In this document: one piece after another, positions 50,568-59,709 of the stretch | How positions within the stretch are numbered: the stretch's first letter is position 1 | How the letters are laid out: every line of letters begins with the position of its first letter | NCBI RefSeq assembly: GCF_007830735.1 | Contig: NZ_VLLN01000002.1 | Location: forward strand, 124,001 to 188,000 | DNA: 64,000 nt | Direction: 5' to 3' | Source of the DNA: Geobacter argillaceus | GTDB lineage: Bacteria; Desulfobacterota; Desulfuromonadia; Geobacterales; DSM-12255 | Position numbers and translations under genes: made by a program | The notes under the pieces: model-generated | Database searches by the model: none | What the model was told of the DNA's origin: nothing | Seen by the model: only the letters and a program-made list of their open reading frames with translations

Positions 50568-51305
50568 TTACTTGTTGTGGCAGCCCAGGCAGAGCTTGGA
50601 ACCGGCGTTGGTGTCACGCAGGAACGGGTTGTTGTAGTCGTCGTGAACCGAGTGACAGCTGGAGCACTCAAAGCTCTGGGTCGCGGAACGGGCCGACTTG
50701 TAGAGCGGGAATTTGGTGCCCTGGAGACCGTTAATCCAGTTTGTGGTAACAGTGGAAAGATCGCCACCGCCATTTTTGTATTCAAAGTTAACCGGGTGGG
50801 TGGTCTTCAGCACGGAACCATCGGTGCCGCCTCTGAGCAGGTTGGCCTTGGCAGTACCGGGGAGACCGGTCGTAAAGGAGGTAAGCGCAGTTGCTTCCAC
50901 TGTGGGAAGGGCAGTCGGGATGTTGACCAGCATGGTGCCACCCATGGAACTACCGTCATGACAGCTCATACAGAAGAGGGAGATACTGTCCGAGGTGAAG
51001 CCGGATTTGTTGGAAATGTTCTGCATGCCGAGACCGGAGTACAACTGATAGGTAATGGTGAATTGGGATTGATTGCGGTTCCAGATCGGGCCGCCGGCAG
51101 TGGAGGAGTTGTGCGGGGTGTGGCAGTAGATACAGATCTGGGTACCGGTTGTGCTGTGCAGGTTGCCGGTACCGGTCTTGGACAGGTTGTGCTTGGAGTA
51201 GACAATCGACTTGCCCGGGGCGGTGTTCGGGTCGATGGCCAGGGCTGCGGTACTGGCCATGGCGACGAGTGCTGCGGCTGCGATGAGTGCTAGTGCTTTC
51301 TTCAT
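50568..51305 (-). CDS. Exported tetraheme c-type cytochrome (OmcE-like architecture)
   Basis: A 245-residue protein with signal peptide MKKALALIAAAALVAMASTAALA. Four haem sites: CIYCH (in CIYCHTPHNSS, followed by PIWNRN), CMSCH (LFCMSCHDGSS), CSSCH (ECSSCHSVHDDYNNPFL) and CLGCH near the end. The first-half TPHN/WNRN and final FLR...SKLCLGCHNK are the pattern of small extracellular cytochromes including the filament-forming OmcE. Whether this one polymerises cannot be told from sequence. RBS AAAGGAGAG precedes the start. It has its own terminator, consistent with high expression. Confidence 0.88.
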   Translation of the reverse strand: MKKALALIAAAALVAMASTAALAIDPNTAPGKSIVYSKHNLSKTGTGNLHSTTGTQICIYCHTPHNSSTAGGPIWNRNQSQFTITYQLYSGLGMQNISNKSGFTSDSISLFCMSCHDGSSMGGTMLVNIPTALPTVEATALTSFTTGLPGTAKANLLRGGTDGSVLKTTHPVNFEYKNGGGDLSTVTTNWINGLQGTKFPLYKSARSATQSFECSSCHSVHDDYNNPFLRDTNAGSKLCLGCHNK

Positions 51306-51625
51306 CTTCTTCTCTCCTTTTTTGTTTTTGGCCTTGGTGGCCCACCTTATTAATGCTGGTTCAGATTCAGCAATCCGTATGCCAAACGTCCCCGCCTTAA
51401 ATAACCCGCTATATCGCTATTGTCTTAGCACAATTAATGCCAGCCAACCACAACCAGACTATCTACCTATAATCACTACAGCCGCCAAGATGGAGCAACT
51501 GAGTCAGTGCGTAAAGGTACGCAGTATGCTCACCACCTACCGCCAAATCACCAACCCAAAAATTAGCCAACACAAATTTGAGCATTCCAAATAGCGTCTC
51601 CCCGGCCGCTTAATGACGGAGCGGG
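51306..51625. other. Spacer upstream of the tetraheme cytochrome gene
   Basis: 320 bp with no gene. AT-rich next to the cytochrome start (T-tracts on the minus strand), so it probably holds the promoter. No GEMM-type riboswitch was found by eye. Confidence 0.4.
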
Positions 51626-52726
51626 CTACTTCAATTCGAAGCCGGGTATCGGATTTTTCCTGATGAAGTCGTCGGACAGGTACTGGATGACCTGGAACCG
51701 CTTATTCATGGAATCCACCACATAGATGACGTCATTGGCGTCAATCGTGATCCCCTGTGGGATGAGAAAGCCGTATGGCACGCTGCGTCCCGTTTCCAGC
51801 ACGGACCCGCGGGCACCGACGGTGAGCAGATAGTCGCCGGTTGTGCTGAAGACCTCCACCTTGTTCCCTTTGCCGTCAGTCACATAGACATGGTCCTCGG
51901 AGTCGACAGCAACGGATTTGATCTGTTGGAACTCACCCGGGTTATCGCCGCGCACCCCGAACTTGCGCAGGAACTTGCCGTCGCCGTCAAAGACCTGAAT
52001 ACGGGCGTTGAACGCATCGGCAATAACGATCTCCCCTTTACTGTTGATGGTAATAGAGGAGGGGCGGTTGAACTGACCGTCCTGATCGCCGGACTTGCCG
52101 AAACTGCCGATCAGCTTCCCCTCGGAGGTCAGGAAGTACACCGTATCCCCCCTGGTATCGACACAGAGAAGTCTCTTGCGCTGCCGGTCCCAGGCAAGCG
52201 CGCCGCCGCTCTTCATGGTGTTGGCGTAGGCGATTTCGCGGACCGGCCGTTCGGCGCCGTCAAAAACGGCTATCATTTTCCGGTCCACATCCAGCACGTA
52301 GAGGTTGCCGCTGTCGTCCAAGGCGATGTTGGTAGGCCGTACAAAAAGTCGTTGCCCTTTCTCTTCACCCAGCAAACGGACATTCTGTTTTTTAAGATCG
52401 AAAATCACTACTCCCGGAAGGGATGTGTCGGTGATGAATACCCGCCCATCCGGGGCAGCCTTGATGTCGAGCGGACTATCAAGGGCAATGCCGACCTCCT
52501 CGCCGACAACATTGGCAAGGAAACTGCTCAGGCCGCCTTTTTTCTGAAAGGCGCTGTCATCCATATAGGCGTTCAGCCATTCAAAGCGGGGCCGCTCCGG
52601 GAGACGGGGGAAGAAGTATCTTCGTTGCTGCACCTGCTGGGTTGTGGTTGCGCATCCGCCCAGCGTGCCGGCCAGTACGACTGCGACCGCACCATACAGC
52701 ATCAACCTGAAAAGTATGTTTCTCAT
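51626..52726 (-). CDS. NHL-repeat lipoprotein of the electron-transfer cluster
   Basis: A 366-residue lipoprotein. Start 52726 (MRNILFRLML) is chosen because AAGGAG lies 8 bases upstream. The lipobox is VLAGTLGGC, with the lipidated Cys near residue 25. Then a six-bladed NHL propeller follows (PTNIALDDSGNLYVLDVDRK, GQFNRPSSITINSKGEIVIADAFNARIQVFD, VAVDSEDHVYVTDGKGNKVEVFS, GITIDANDVIYVVDSMNKR). Such lipoproteins accompany outer-membrane cytochromes in Geobacter, perhaps as scaffold. It lies between multihaem cytochromes on the same strand. Confidence 0.9.
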   Translation of the reverse strand: MRNILFRLMLYGAVAVVLAGTLGGCATTTQQVQQRRYFFPRLPERPRFEWLNAYMDDSAFQKKGGLSSFLANVVGEEVGIALDSPLDIKAAPDGRVFITDTSLPGVVIFDLKKQNVRLLGEEKGQRLFVRPTNIALDDSGNLYVLDVDRKMIAVFDGAERPVREIAYANTMKSGGALAWDRQRKRLLCVDTRGDTVYFLTSEGKLIGSFGKSGDQDGQFNRPSSITINSKGEIVIADAFNARIQVFDGDGKFLRKFGVRGDNPGEFQQIKSVAVDSEDHVYVTDGKGNKVEVFSTTGDYLLTVGARGSVLETGRSVPYGFLIPQGITIDANDVIYVVDSMNKRFQVIQYLSDDFIRKNPIPGFELK

Positions 52727-52788
52727 GGCGTTCACTCCTTTTCGTATCTCGCGCTTCTATGCTAACGGCTTCATCGTACATTGGTCGG

Positions 52789-53787
52789 TTATTTGCGGTG
52801 GCAGAACTGACACAGCATCATCCGGTCGTCGGTATTGCTCTGGAAATAGTAGCGGACATCAGCTCCATGGGGGTTATGGCACGACGCACAGGAAAGCGTC
52901 TTCCCCTTCCGGTTCGGATTGAGGTCCTGACGCTCACCCAACGGGTGTCCGCTAGCCCCCCCCAGCGACATGGTGTTGACATGGGGCGTTCTGCCGATCT
53001 CTTCGTGACAGGAGAGGCAGAGCTGGTTGATCGGCTGCCGAAGCTGGGCCGGGTTCGGGCTTCCATGGGGATCGTGGCAGACCTCGCAGTAGCCTGCAGC
53101 AACCGGGCCGTGCAGATATTTCCATTTTTTGAGTTTAGCCGCCATATCCATGTGGCATTCTCCGCACAGGAGCGCATCCCGCTTGGTGGCTGCGTAACGG
53201 GGTTGCCCCTGCAGCGAGTGGCAATACACGCAGGAAAAGGAGCCGACAGGGCCGTGAACCTGTTTCTGGTCCATCATGCGGCGATGGCAGGTGAAGCAGG
53301 GATTGTTCCGATCCGGACCGGCAGTTGCCTGGGCAGCTGTCGGCCGCATGTTGTGGCACGGCGTACAGAGGGCGTCCTGCTCGGGCAGGTGGAGAATGCT
53401 GTGCACATATTCGGCCGGAATCGGCAAGGGAACGTCTTTTGGCGTATAGAAAATCTCGGCGGTAGCGGTTTCGAGCAGGCGGTCGCCGGCCAGCAGGTCA
53501 ATCCGCAGCGTATTCTTTCCTTTGTCCCACAGCGGCTGAAGGATCAGGAAATCCCGGAAAAGCCTCTGGTACTCCGAGCTGCCTACGTTCAGAGGCTCGC
53601 TGGTAATGCCGTTCACCGTCACTTTGACATGGGTAGCATCCAGGGTATTGAACTTGATGACCAGATGATCGGCCCGGTCCACCCACCCCTTGTCCCTGGG
53701 ATAGATGAGGGACACCGTTGAGTGGGCTACTCCGGCCTGCAGCATCAACAATACGGCACATGTCAGTATGCGAACTATCCGCCCCAT
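52789..53787 (-). CDS. Exported octaheme cytochrome with N-terminal beta domain
   Basis: A 332-residue protein. A signal peptide is followed by a beta-sandwich (residues 25-120: VSLIYPRDKGWVDRADHLVIKFN, VTVNGITSEPLN), then eight haem sites: CTPCH, CFTCH, CVYCH, CGECH, CEVCH, CLSCH, CASCH and CQFCH. HGPVxxGxCxxCHDPHGS pairs are of the doubled-CXXCH type. It is probably the periplasmic or surface donor of the electron conduit. RBS AGAAGGAA precedes the ATG. It follows the 11-site cytochrome by 30 bp. Confidence 0.9.
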   Translation of the reverse strand: MGRIVRILTCAVLLMLQAGVAHSTVSLIYPRDKGWVDRADHLVIKFNTLDATHVKVTVNGITSEPLNVGSSEYQRLFRDFLILQPLWDKGKNTLRIDLLAGDRLLETATAEIFYTPKDVPLPIPAEYVHSILHLPEQDALCTPCHNMRPTAAQATAGPDRNNPCFTCHRRMMDQKQVHGPVGSFSCVYCHSLQGQPRYAATKRDALLCGECHMDMAAKLKKWKYLHGPVAAGYCEVCHDPHGSPNPAQLRQPINQLCLSCHEEIGRTPHVNTMSLGGASGHPLGERQDLNPNRKGKTLSCASCHNPHGADVRYYFQSNTDDRMMLCQFCHRK

Positions 53788-53817
53788 GGATTCCTTCTGT
53801 TACCCCAGATTCGATAG

Positions 53818-54849
53818 CTATTCGTTCATAACCGGCGAAAGACGGTCGTACATTCTGGTCTTGTGGCAGCCAACCATACAGGTCCCACCGGCCACCCCCC
53901 TGGTATAGGAAAGGGGAATTTCCCATCGGCCATACCCGGTAATCCTCCGCTTGAGGAGAGATGGCTGGGAGGAGGCATGGGGATCATGACAGACTTTGCA
54001 CGAGCGACCATGGTCGGGCAGGTTGACATGCGCTGCATGGAGGTTCAGGTCGCCATTGCGAAAAGCGGTCCGGCTGAGGGTGCGCTCCTCCTGGGCCAGT
54101 AAAGGGGTATGACAGCCATAGCAGAGGGCATACTGGTCGTCTCTGTACGGAAGATACATTCCCTCCGCGTAATGACGGACCAACAACCCTTTTTCGGCGG
54201 AAGCATGCGGCGTGTGACACCCCATGCAGTCGCCTTCGGCAACCGGCTGGTGGACTGATTCGCCCTCGGCGATGGACTTCCTGTGACAGTTGAAGCAGAG
54301 AGAAGCGCCCCGTTCCTTCAGCAGGCGACGGTTGGAAGAGTGGTGAGGTTCGTGACAGCCCAGACAGTCACCCGCGGCAACCGGGGCATGGACAACCTTG
54401 CCGGTGATCGCGGCGTGATGACAGGTGACGCACAATTCCGTTACCGGCGATTTGAGTAATTTTTTGAAGCGGGAGCGGTGGACCTCATGACAGGCTCCGC
54501 ATTCTCCGGCAGCAACGGGATTATGCACGCTCCTGCCGGCGAGGAAGGTGCTGTGGCAGGTTTTACAAAGCTTTGTTCCGCCTTCGACCAACTGCACCGA
54601 AGCGGTCATCTGAGGGTGCCGCCTGCCCGGCACCAGGGCGTGACACCCCAGGCATTCACCAGCCGTCGCCGAGGGGTGCACCGAAACTCCGGAAACCTTG
54701 TCCGGATGACAACTCCTGCAGACAGGCTCTTCAGCTGCCCCGACTGAGGGCACCAACACAAGGATCAGTGCAACCACTAAAAGCAGCTGTAGCGCAGAGA
54801 CGCCAAGGCGCAAAGACAACCTGCTCGTTCCGATGGCCGGACGGTGCAT
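53818..54849 (-). CDS. Exported multihaem cytochrome (10 CXXCH plus one CX3CH)
   Basis: 343 residues from ATG 54849 (MHRPAIGTSRLSLRLGVSAL). Haem sites: CRSCH, CLGCH, CKTCH, CGACH, CVTCH, CLGCH, CFNCH, CMGCH, CYGCH, CKVCH and a final CMVGCH. VHxPVAAGxCxxCHEPH repeats indicate tandem doubled-CXXCH modules. The hydrophobic core of the signal peptide (SALQLLLVVALILVLVPSVGA) is preceded by LSLRLGVSA, encoded by a common intergenic repeat sequence (TTTGCGCCTTGGCGTCTCTGCG). The longer frame to 54933 also runs through such a repeat. Probably a periplasmic electron carrier feeding the conduit. Confidence 0.88.
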   Translation of the reverse strand: MHRPAIGTSRLSLRLGVSALQLLLVVALILVLVPSVGAAEEPVCRSCHPDKVSGVSVHPSATAGECLGCHALVPGRRHPQMTASVQLVEGGTKLCKTCHSTFLAGRSVHNPVAAGECGACHEVHRSRFKKLLKSPVTELCVTCHHAAITGKVVHAPVAAGDCLGCHEPHHSSNRRLLKERGASLCFNCHRKSIAEGESVHQPVAEGDCMGCHTPHASAEKGLLVRHYAEGMYLPYRDDQYALCYGCHTPLLAQEERTLSRTAFRNGDLNLHAAHVNLPDHGRSCKVCHDPHASSQPSLLKRRITGYGRWEIPLSYTRGVAGGTCMVGCHKTRMYDRLSPVMNE

Positions 54850-54980
54850 CCAGTCGGTTAATCCGCCTTGCATCTGATCTTCTGTGCGTCTCTGCGTCTC
54901 TGCGTCATTAATCTGCCGTATGATGTGCGACACTGCAAATGTACCACTCTCCCGATCCGTTTTCGCTCTGCTGCTCCCGG

Positions 54981-55835
54981 CTATCTCCCGCCGCCGTAGC
55001 TATGCAGACCGGAGAGGAACAGGTTGACCCCCAGGTAACAGAAGATCGTGGCGGCAAACCCGATGATCGAAAGCCAGGCGGCACGCTTGCCGACCCAACC
55101 GCGGGTGATCCGGGCATGGAGAAACGCTGCGTAGATGAACCAGACGATCAGGGACCAGGTCTCCTTGGGGTCCCAGCTCCAGTACGTACCCCAGGCGTAA
55201 TTTGCCCAGGCAGCACCGGTAACTATTCCCAGGGTGAGCAGCGGGAACCCGATCATGATCGAACGGTAGTTCAGGTCATCGAGAATTCGCGTCGAGGGGA
55301 ACATGGCGATAATGCCGCCGGCCGACGGATTCGCGGCCTCGGTCTCCTGGCCGGCCTTGATCAGGTACATGATGGAGATGCCGCAGGCCACGGCAAAAGC
55401 GGCATAGCCGAGGAAGCAGGTGATGACATGATAGAGGAGCCAGTTGCTCTGCAGCGCCGGCACCAGCGGCTCAATGCCGCTGTTGAGCCCGAGCTGCGCC
55501 CAGGTCATGCCGAAAAGCGCGAACGGCACGACAAAAGCGCCCACCACCCGGTATTTGTACTTCATCTCGATGACGCCGTAGATCAGGATGATGGTCCAGG
55601 AAAAGAACACTACCGATTCGTACAGGTTGGAGAGCGGGGCATGACCGTGCCCCAGGTCGTAGGACTCTTTCCAGCGCAGCAGGATGGCCGCCGTCTGGAT
55701 GAGCCAGCCGGCGTAGGCGACGAGGCTTCCCGCCAATCCCACCCCCTTGCTCTTCGTGGCGAGAAAGGCGAAAAAGACCAGCATGGAGACCATGTAACAA
55801 ATGGTCGTAATGTTAAAAAGCATGGAACTGGACAT
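54981..55835 (-). CDS. ccsB: Cytochrome c biogenesis protein CcsB/CcsA (ResC)
   Basis: A 284-residue membrane protein with about seven to eight hydrophobic segments. The haem-handling WWD-type motif is WGTYWSWDPKETWSLIVWFIYA, and conserved His residues lie in GHAPLSNLYES and LLYHVITCFLGY. With ResB it forms the system II synthase that exports haem and attaches it to CXXCH. Start is supported by GGGAGGAAA. It is placed next to three multihaem cytochromes, probably a dedicated synthase. Confidence 0.92.
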   Translation of the reverse strand: MSSSMLFNITTICYMVSMLVFFAFLATKSKGVGLAGSLVAYAGWLIQTAAILLRWKESYDLGHGHAPLSNLYESVVFFSWTIILIYGVIEMKYKYRVVGAFVVPFALFGMTWAQLGLNSGIEPLVPALQSNWLLYHVITCFLGYAAFAVACGISIMYLIKAGQETEAANPSAGGIIAMFPSTRILDDLNYRSIMIGFPLLTLGIVTGAAWANYAWGTYWSWDPKETWSLIVWFIYAAFLHARITRGWVGKRAAWLSIIGFAATIFCYLGVNLFLSGLHSYGGGR

Positions 55836-55873
55836 CCGTATTTCCTCCCGGTGTTGAGGGTCTGAAGTATGCG

Positions 55874-57232
55874 CTACAGCTGCTTGATTCTGCCGACAAG
55901 GGCCTCGAATTTCCCCTGAAAGGCTGCCGGGTTCTTGCTGGCGCTCCCGCCGAGGACCACGCGCCCGCCGTCAATCCTCACCCAGTAGCGATCGTGGGAC
56001 ATGAAGAAGGCCATACCGATGCCGGCAACCATAAGTGCACAGCCGAGCCAGACGATCCAAACCCCCGGGTCCTTGGCCACCTGCAGACCGGTGTAGAGTT
56101 TAACGTCACCCCCTTCATAGGCAATGAGCTGGCTTCCGCCCCGCTGCTGCTCGACCTCGGGATGATCGCGGAACACGATAAACGTTTCCGGCTGCTTACC
56201 CGGCAGCGTAACCTCTACCTTGGCGGCGGGGCCGGAATACTGGGGCATGAATTGGGTGACATTCTGGGTTGCCTCGACAACGACCAGGTACCCCCCGCCC
56301 GGCAGGGAAATCCGCTCCCCGGTCCGCCCCATGATTTTCACCGCCGGCCCGCCGCTCCGCGACTGTACCGAAAGGTGATGGAGCGCCCCCTCCTCGGCCT
56401 GGCCGTAGCTGGACTGGTAGAAGGTGATCCCTTTGTAGGAGAGCGGGTCGTTCACGATAACCGGAATATTGACATACCCCGGAACCGGCTTCCCGTTTTC
56501 CAGGATGGTCAGCACGCTCTTGAACTCCCTGGGTGCCCCGGTGTTGTAGTACGAGACGGTAAACTTCTCGCAACGGACCGCAAAGCCGAGCGGGACCGGT
56601 TTTTCGGTGCGGGTGTACACGGTATCGGCGGCAACTCCTTCCGGAATCTGGACAAAGGCCTTGTAGCCGAAGAAGGAGCCGATGAGCGCCCCGACGAAGA
56701 TGAAGATGATACTCAGGTGGGTAACATAGACACCAAGGCGGCAGTAGGGATTTTTCTGGGCAAAGAGATACAGCACCCCATCCCGTTCTGTGAGCACCGG
56801 TTGCGAGGCCTGGCCCCGCAAGGCAGCCTTCAGCTTTTCAGCGATCCCCTTTGCATCACCCTGCATCTTGAATTCATGGGTGTTGGCCAGTGAGCGCTCA
56901 AAGTTCTCGTCCATGATCAGCGTCGGTTCGGAAATGATCTTCCAGACCCGGGGCAGCCGCTTGATGGAGCAGGCGATCAGGTTGACGGTGAACAGGTAGA
57001 GCAGGAGGATATACCACCAGGAGTGGTACATGTCGAAGAAACCGAGGGTTTGATAGACTCTCAGCTTGGTTTCGCTGATGGTCTGCAGGTACTCGGGAGG
57101 GATGTTTCCCTGTGGAATTATCGTACCGATGATGGAGGTGATCGCCAGCGAGATGAGCAGGGATATCGCCAGCTTCAGGGAACAGAAAAAGTCCCAGAGA
57201 GATTGAAGGAAGCCTTTCTTGCCGGTGGTCAA
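55874..57232 (-). CDS. resB: Cytochrome c biogenesis protein ResB
   Basis: A 452-residue membrane protein: opening LWDFFCSLKLAISLLISLAITSIIGTIIPQGNIP is the ResB signature, with YHSWWYILLLYLFTVNLIACSIKRLPR, then a large periplasmic domain (VYTRTEKPVPLGFAVRCEKFTVSYYN) and a last membrane segment (VWIVWLGCALMVAGIGMAFFMSHDRYW). It is the partner of CcsB encoded 38 bp downstream. Translation begins at a TTG with GGAGACGG upstream. Confidence 0.93.
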   Translation of the reverse strand: MTTGKKGFLQSLWDFFCSLKLAISLLISLAITSIIGTIIPQGNIPPEYLQTISETKLRVYQTLGFFDMYHSWWYILLLYLFTVNLIACSIKRLPRVWKIISEPTLIMDENFERSLANTHEFKMQGDAKGIAEKLKAALRGQASQPVLTERDGVLYLFAQKNPYCRLGVYVTHLSIIFIFVGALIGSFFGYKAFVQIPEGVAADTVYTRTEKPVPLGFAVRCEKFTVSYYNTGAPREFKSVLTILENGKPVPGYVNIPVIVNDPLSYKGITFYQSSYGQAEEGALHHLSVQSRSGGPAVKIMGRTGERISLPGGGYLVVVEATQNVTQFMPQYSGPAAKVEVTLPGKQPETFIVFRDHPEVEQQRGGSQLIAYEGGDVKLYTGLQVAKDPGVWIVWLGCALMVAGIGMAFFMSHDRYWVRIDGGRVVLGGSASKNPAAFQGKFEALVGRIKQL

Positions 57233-57331
57233 TGCCGTCTCCTTACCATAAAGTTAATGAGGCCCCTGCCTCGACACAAGCAGCGATTATATAAGAAATT
57301 GATCCGAAAAAGAAATCAGATTTTTGTGGCA

Positions 57332-57365
57332 CAAAAAAAGGGATAACTTTCGTTACCCCCTTTTC
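57332..57365. terminator. Bidirectional terminator between ppcA-like gene and resB
   Basis: AAAAAAAGGGATAAC pairs with GTTACCCCCTTTT around TTTC, with A and T tracts on either side. It lies 27 bp past the stop of the triheme cytochrome gene. Confidence 0.75.
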
Positions 57366-57391
57366 GTGCAACCGTTATTATGATCAGACGA

Positions 57392-57664
57392 TTACTTCTT
57401 GTGGCACTCGCCGCACTTGGTCGGGCCCTTCTTCCCTTCTTCATGGCACCCCTTGCAGGTCTTGTGAGCAAAGTCCTTGCCGAACCCTTCGATCTTGCCG
57501 GGACCCTTTTCGTGGCACTTCTTGCAGTCCTTGAGCAGTTCCTGGTGCTTTTTGTGCGGGAAGGAAACATTGCCATTCTTGGCCGGGAGGCTGATGACGT
57601 CGGCAGCCATGGCGTTGACGGCGAAGGCGAGGGTCAGGGCGAGTGCGGTTACCATTTTCTTCAT
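57392..57664 (-). CDS. ppcA: Periplasmic triheme cytochrome c7 (PpcA family)
   Basis: A 90-residue protein: signal peptide ending AMAA, then DVISLPAKNGNVSFPHKKHQELLKDCKKCHEKGPGKIEGFGKDFAHKTCKGCHEEGKKGPTKCGECHKK in PpcA order (three CXXCH: CKKCH, CKGCH, CGECH; described here as motifs). It shuttles electrons from inner-membrane quinol oxidases to outer-membrane conduits. A strong RBS (GGAGG) and a sigma-70-like promoter (57714-57740) suggest high expression. It is separated from resB by a terminator. Confidence 0.96.
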   Translation of the reverse strand: MKKMVTALALTLAFAVNAMAADVISLPAKNGNVSFPHKKHQELLKDCKKCHEKGPGKIEGFGKDFAHKTCKGCHEEGKKGPTKCGECHKK

Positions 57665-57713
57665 AATTGTGTTACCTCCTTGCAGATGACTTGAATGATT
57701 AAAGCGTGCAAAA

Positions 57714-57740
57714 TTTATACATGGTGCTGGTGTTTGTCAA
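57714..57740 (-). promoter_or_regulatory. Sigma-70-like promoter of the triheme cytochrome gene
   Basis: On the minus strand a perfect TTGACA (57740-57735) is followed by 15 bases and TATAAA (57719-57714). The 15-base spacer is shorter than the usual 17; TAAATT two bases on would give 17. It lies 50 bp upstream of the ATG. Confidence 0.5.
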
Positions 57741-57784
57741 GAAAAAAACCTTAAAATATCGCTAAATCAAGACATTAAGATTCG

Positions 57785-58297
57785 TCACGGGTACTTTTGC
57801 AACCGAACCTGCAGTTCGCTGTCCCTGGCCTCCACCTCGGCAGCCATCCGCTGCCGGTATGCATCCAGCTTCTCCAGCAGAGCGGGGTCTGCAATGGACA
57901 GCATCTGCACGGCAAGAATTCCGGCGTTCTTTGCGCCGGCCTTGCCGATGGTCATGGTTGCCACCGGAATGCCGCCCGGCATCTGCACCATGGCGTAGAG
58001 GGCATCGACGCCGTTCAGCGCCCCGCCGCCGATCGGCACACCGATGATCGGCAGCACGGTTTCCGCCGCCACCACACCGGCCAGGTGGGCGGCCATGCCG
58101 GCACCGGCGATGATCACCTTGATCCCCTGTCCAGCCGCCCCCGCGGCCAGGGCAGCCGTCTTGCGGGGCGAACGGTGGGCCGAGGAAACATGCATGGCGT
58201 AGCCGACACCGAATTCGGTCAGCACCTTGGCCGCCTCCTCCATGACCGGCAGGTCGGAGTCGCTTCCCATCAGAATAAGTACTTGTGCATTGTTCAT
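57785..58297 (-). CDS. purE: N5-carboxyaminoimidazole ribonucleotide mutase
   Basis: A 170-residue class I PurE for purine synthesis. GSDSDLPVMEEAAKVL, HVSSAHRSPRKTAAL (catalytic His), AGAGMAAHLAGVVAAETVLPIIGVPI and NGVDALYAMVQMPGGIPVATM all match. RBS GAGG lies upstream. It lies 106 bp downstream of purD on the same strand, separated by a hairpin. Confidence 0.97.
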   Translation of the reverse strand: MNNAQVLILMGSDSDLPVMEEAAKVLTEFGVGYAMHVSSAHRSPRKTAALAAGAAGQGIKVIIAGAGMAAHLAGVVAAETVLPIIGVPIGGGALNGVDALYAMVQMPGGIPVATMTIGKAGAKNAGILAVQMLSIADPALLEKLDAYRQRMAAEVEARDSELQVRLQKYP

Positions 58298-58331
58298 CCA
58301 GATTACCTCGTGAATATATTCTGTGAGACGT

Positions 58332-58377
58332 AAGACGCTGGATGTAAAACGTGAAAGTCCGTTACGTCCAACGTCTT
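58332..58377. repeat. Hairpin-forming intergenic repeat between purD and purE
   Basis: AAGACGCTGGATGTAA (58332-58347) pairs with TTACGTCCAACGTCTT (58362-58377) with two mismatches. It may attenuate purE transcription or be a dispersed repeat. Confidence 0.6.
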
Positions 58378-58403
58378 GGGAGCGGCCTTGCGGCTGGCGA
58401 TAG

Positions 58404-59678
58404 TTACGAACGCCCCAGGGCCTTTTTACCGATATCCCCGCGAAAGTGGACCCCGTCCCAGCTGATGGCCGCCACCCCCTGGTAGGCCCGATCGATTGCC
58501 CCCTGTACCGTGTCGCCCAGGGCAGTCACCCCCAGCACCCGGCCGCCATTGGTGACGAAGTTCCCATCACGCTCCGCGGTTCCCGCATGGAAGACAAAGA
58601 GGTCGGAAATCTCCGCAGCCGCATCGAGCCCCGTGATCGTGTCCCCTTTCCGGTAGTCGCCGGGATATCCCGGCGCGGCCATGACCACGCAGACCGCCGC
58701 CTTGTCGTGCCACTCGATGGAGACACCGGAGAGATCGCCATCGGCAATCGCCAGCAGGACCGGAACAATGTCCGATTTCATCCGCATCAGGAGCGGCTGG
58801 CACTCGGGGTCGCCGAAGCGGGCATTGAATTCAAGGGTCTTGACCGAGCCGCCGTCGATCATGAGGCCGGCATAGAGGACCCCCCGGTACGGCCGCCCCT
58901 CGGCCGCCATGCCGTCGACGGTGCGCCGCATCACCTCGACCATGGCCTTCTCGTGAATGGCCGGCGTCACCACCGGCGCCGGTGAGTAGGCTCCCATCCC
59001 CCCGGTGTTGGGACCACGGTCCCCATCGAACACCGCCTTGTGATCCTGGGCACTGGCCAGGGGGATGATGTTCCTGCCGTCGGTGAAGGCGAGGAACGAG
59101 GCCTCCTCGCCCCGCAGAAACTCTTCGATCACCACCCGCGAGCCCGCATCGCCAAAGGCATTGCCGGAAAGCATTTCCCGCACCGCGGCAACGGCCTCGT
59201 CCCGGGTCTGAGCCACCACCACCCCCTTGCCGGCAGCCAGGCCGTCGGCCTTGACCACGATGGGTGCTCCCAGCCTGTCGATGAAGGCAATGGCCGGCTC
59301 CACCTCGGTGAAGACCTCATAGGCGGCGGTCGGCACATTGTATTTGTGCATGATCTCCTTGGCAAAGGCCTTGCTGGCCTCGATCCGGGCCGCGTTACGC
59401 CGGGCTCCGAAAACCTTCAGACCGTACTCCTCAAAGAGGTCGACCAGCCCCAGGGAAAGGGGGAGTTCGGGGCCGACCACGGTCAGACCGATCCCCTCCT
59501 GCCTGGCAAAGGAGAGCAGCCCCGGCAGGTCATCCACCGCAATGGGGACATTCTCGGCGATCCGGCCGATCCCAGGATTGCCGGGGGCGCAAAAAACCTT
59601 GTCCACCAACGGAGACTGGGCGATCTTCCAGACCAGGGCGTGCTCACGCCCGCCGCTGCCTATTACGAGTACTTTCAT
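58404..59678 (-). CDS. purD: Phosphoribosylamine-glycine ligase
   Basis: A 424-residue ATP-grasp enzyme: [49 protein letters not shown] and [13 protein letters not shown] are diagnostic. It joins phosphoribosylamine and glycine in purine synthesis. RBS GGAGA precedes the start. It follows purH by 31 bp and presumably shares its transcript. Confidence 0.97.
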   Translation of the reverse strand: MKVLVIGSGGREHALVWKIAQSPLVDKVFCAPGNPGIGRIAENVPIAVDDLPGLLSFARQEGIGLTVVGPELPLSLGLVDLFEEYGLKVFGARRNAARIEASKAFAKEIMHKYNVPTAAYEVFTEVEPAIAFIDRLGAPIVVKADGLAAGKGVVVAQTRDEAVAAVREMLSGNAFGDAGSRVVIEEFLRGEEASFLAFTDGRNIIPLASAQDHKAVFDGDRGPNTGGMGAYSPAPVVTPAIHEKAMVEVMRRTVDGMAAEGRPYRGVLYAGLMIDGGSVKTLEFNARFGDPECQPLLMRMKSDIVPVLLAIADGDLSGVSIEWHDKAAVCVVMAAPGYPGDYRKGDTITGLDAAAEISDLFVFHAGTAERDGNFVTNGGRVLGVTALGDTVQGAIDRAYQGVAAISWDGVHFRGDIGKKALGRS

Positions 59679-59709
59679 CGGTATCCCCCGTCTCCTGTTT
59701 TCTTAATCA

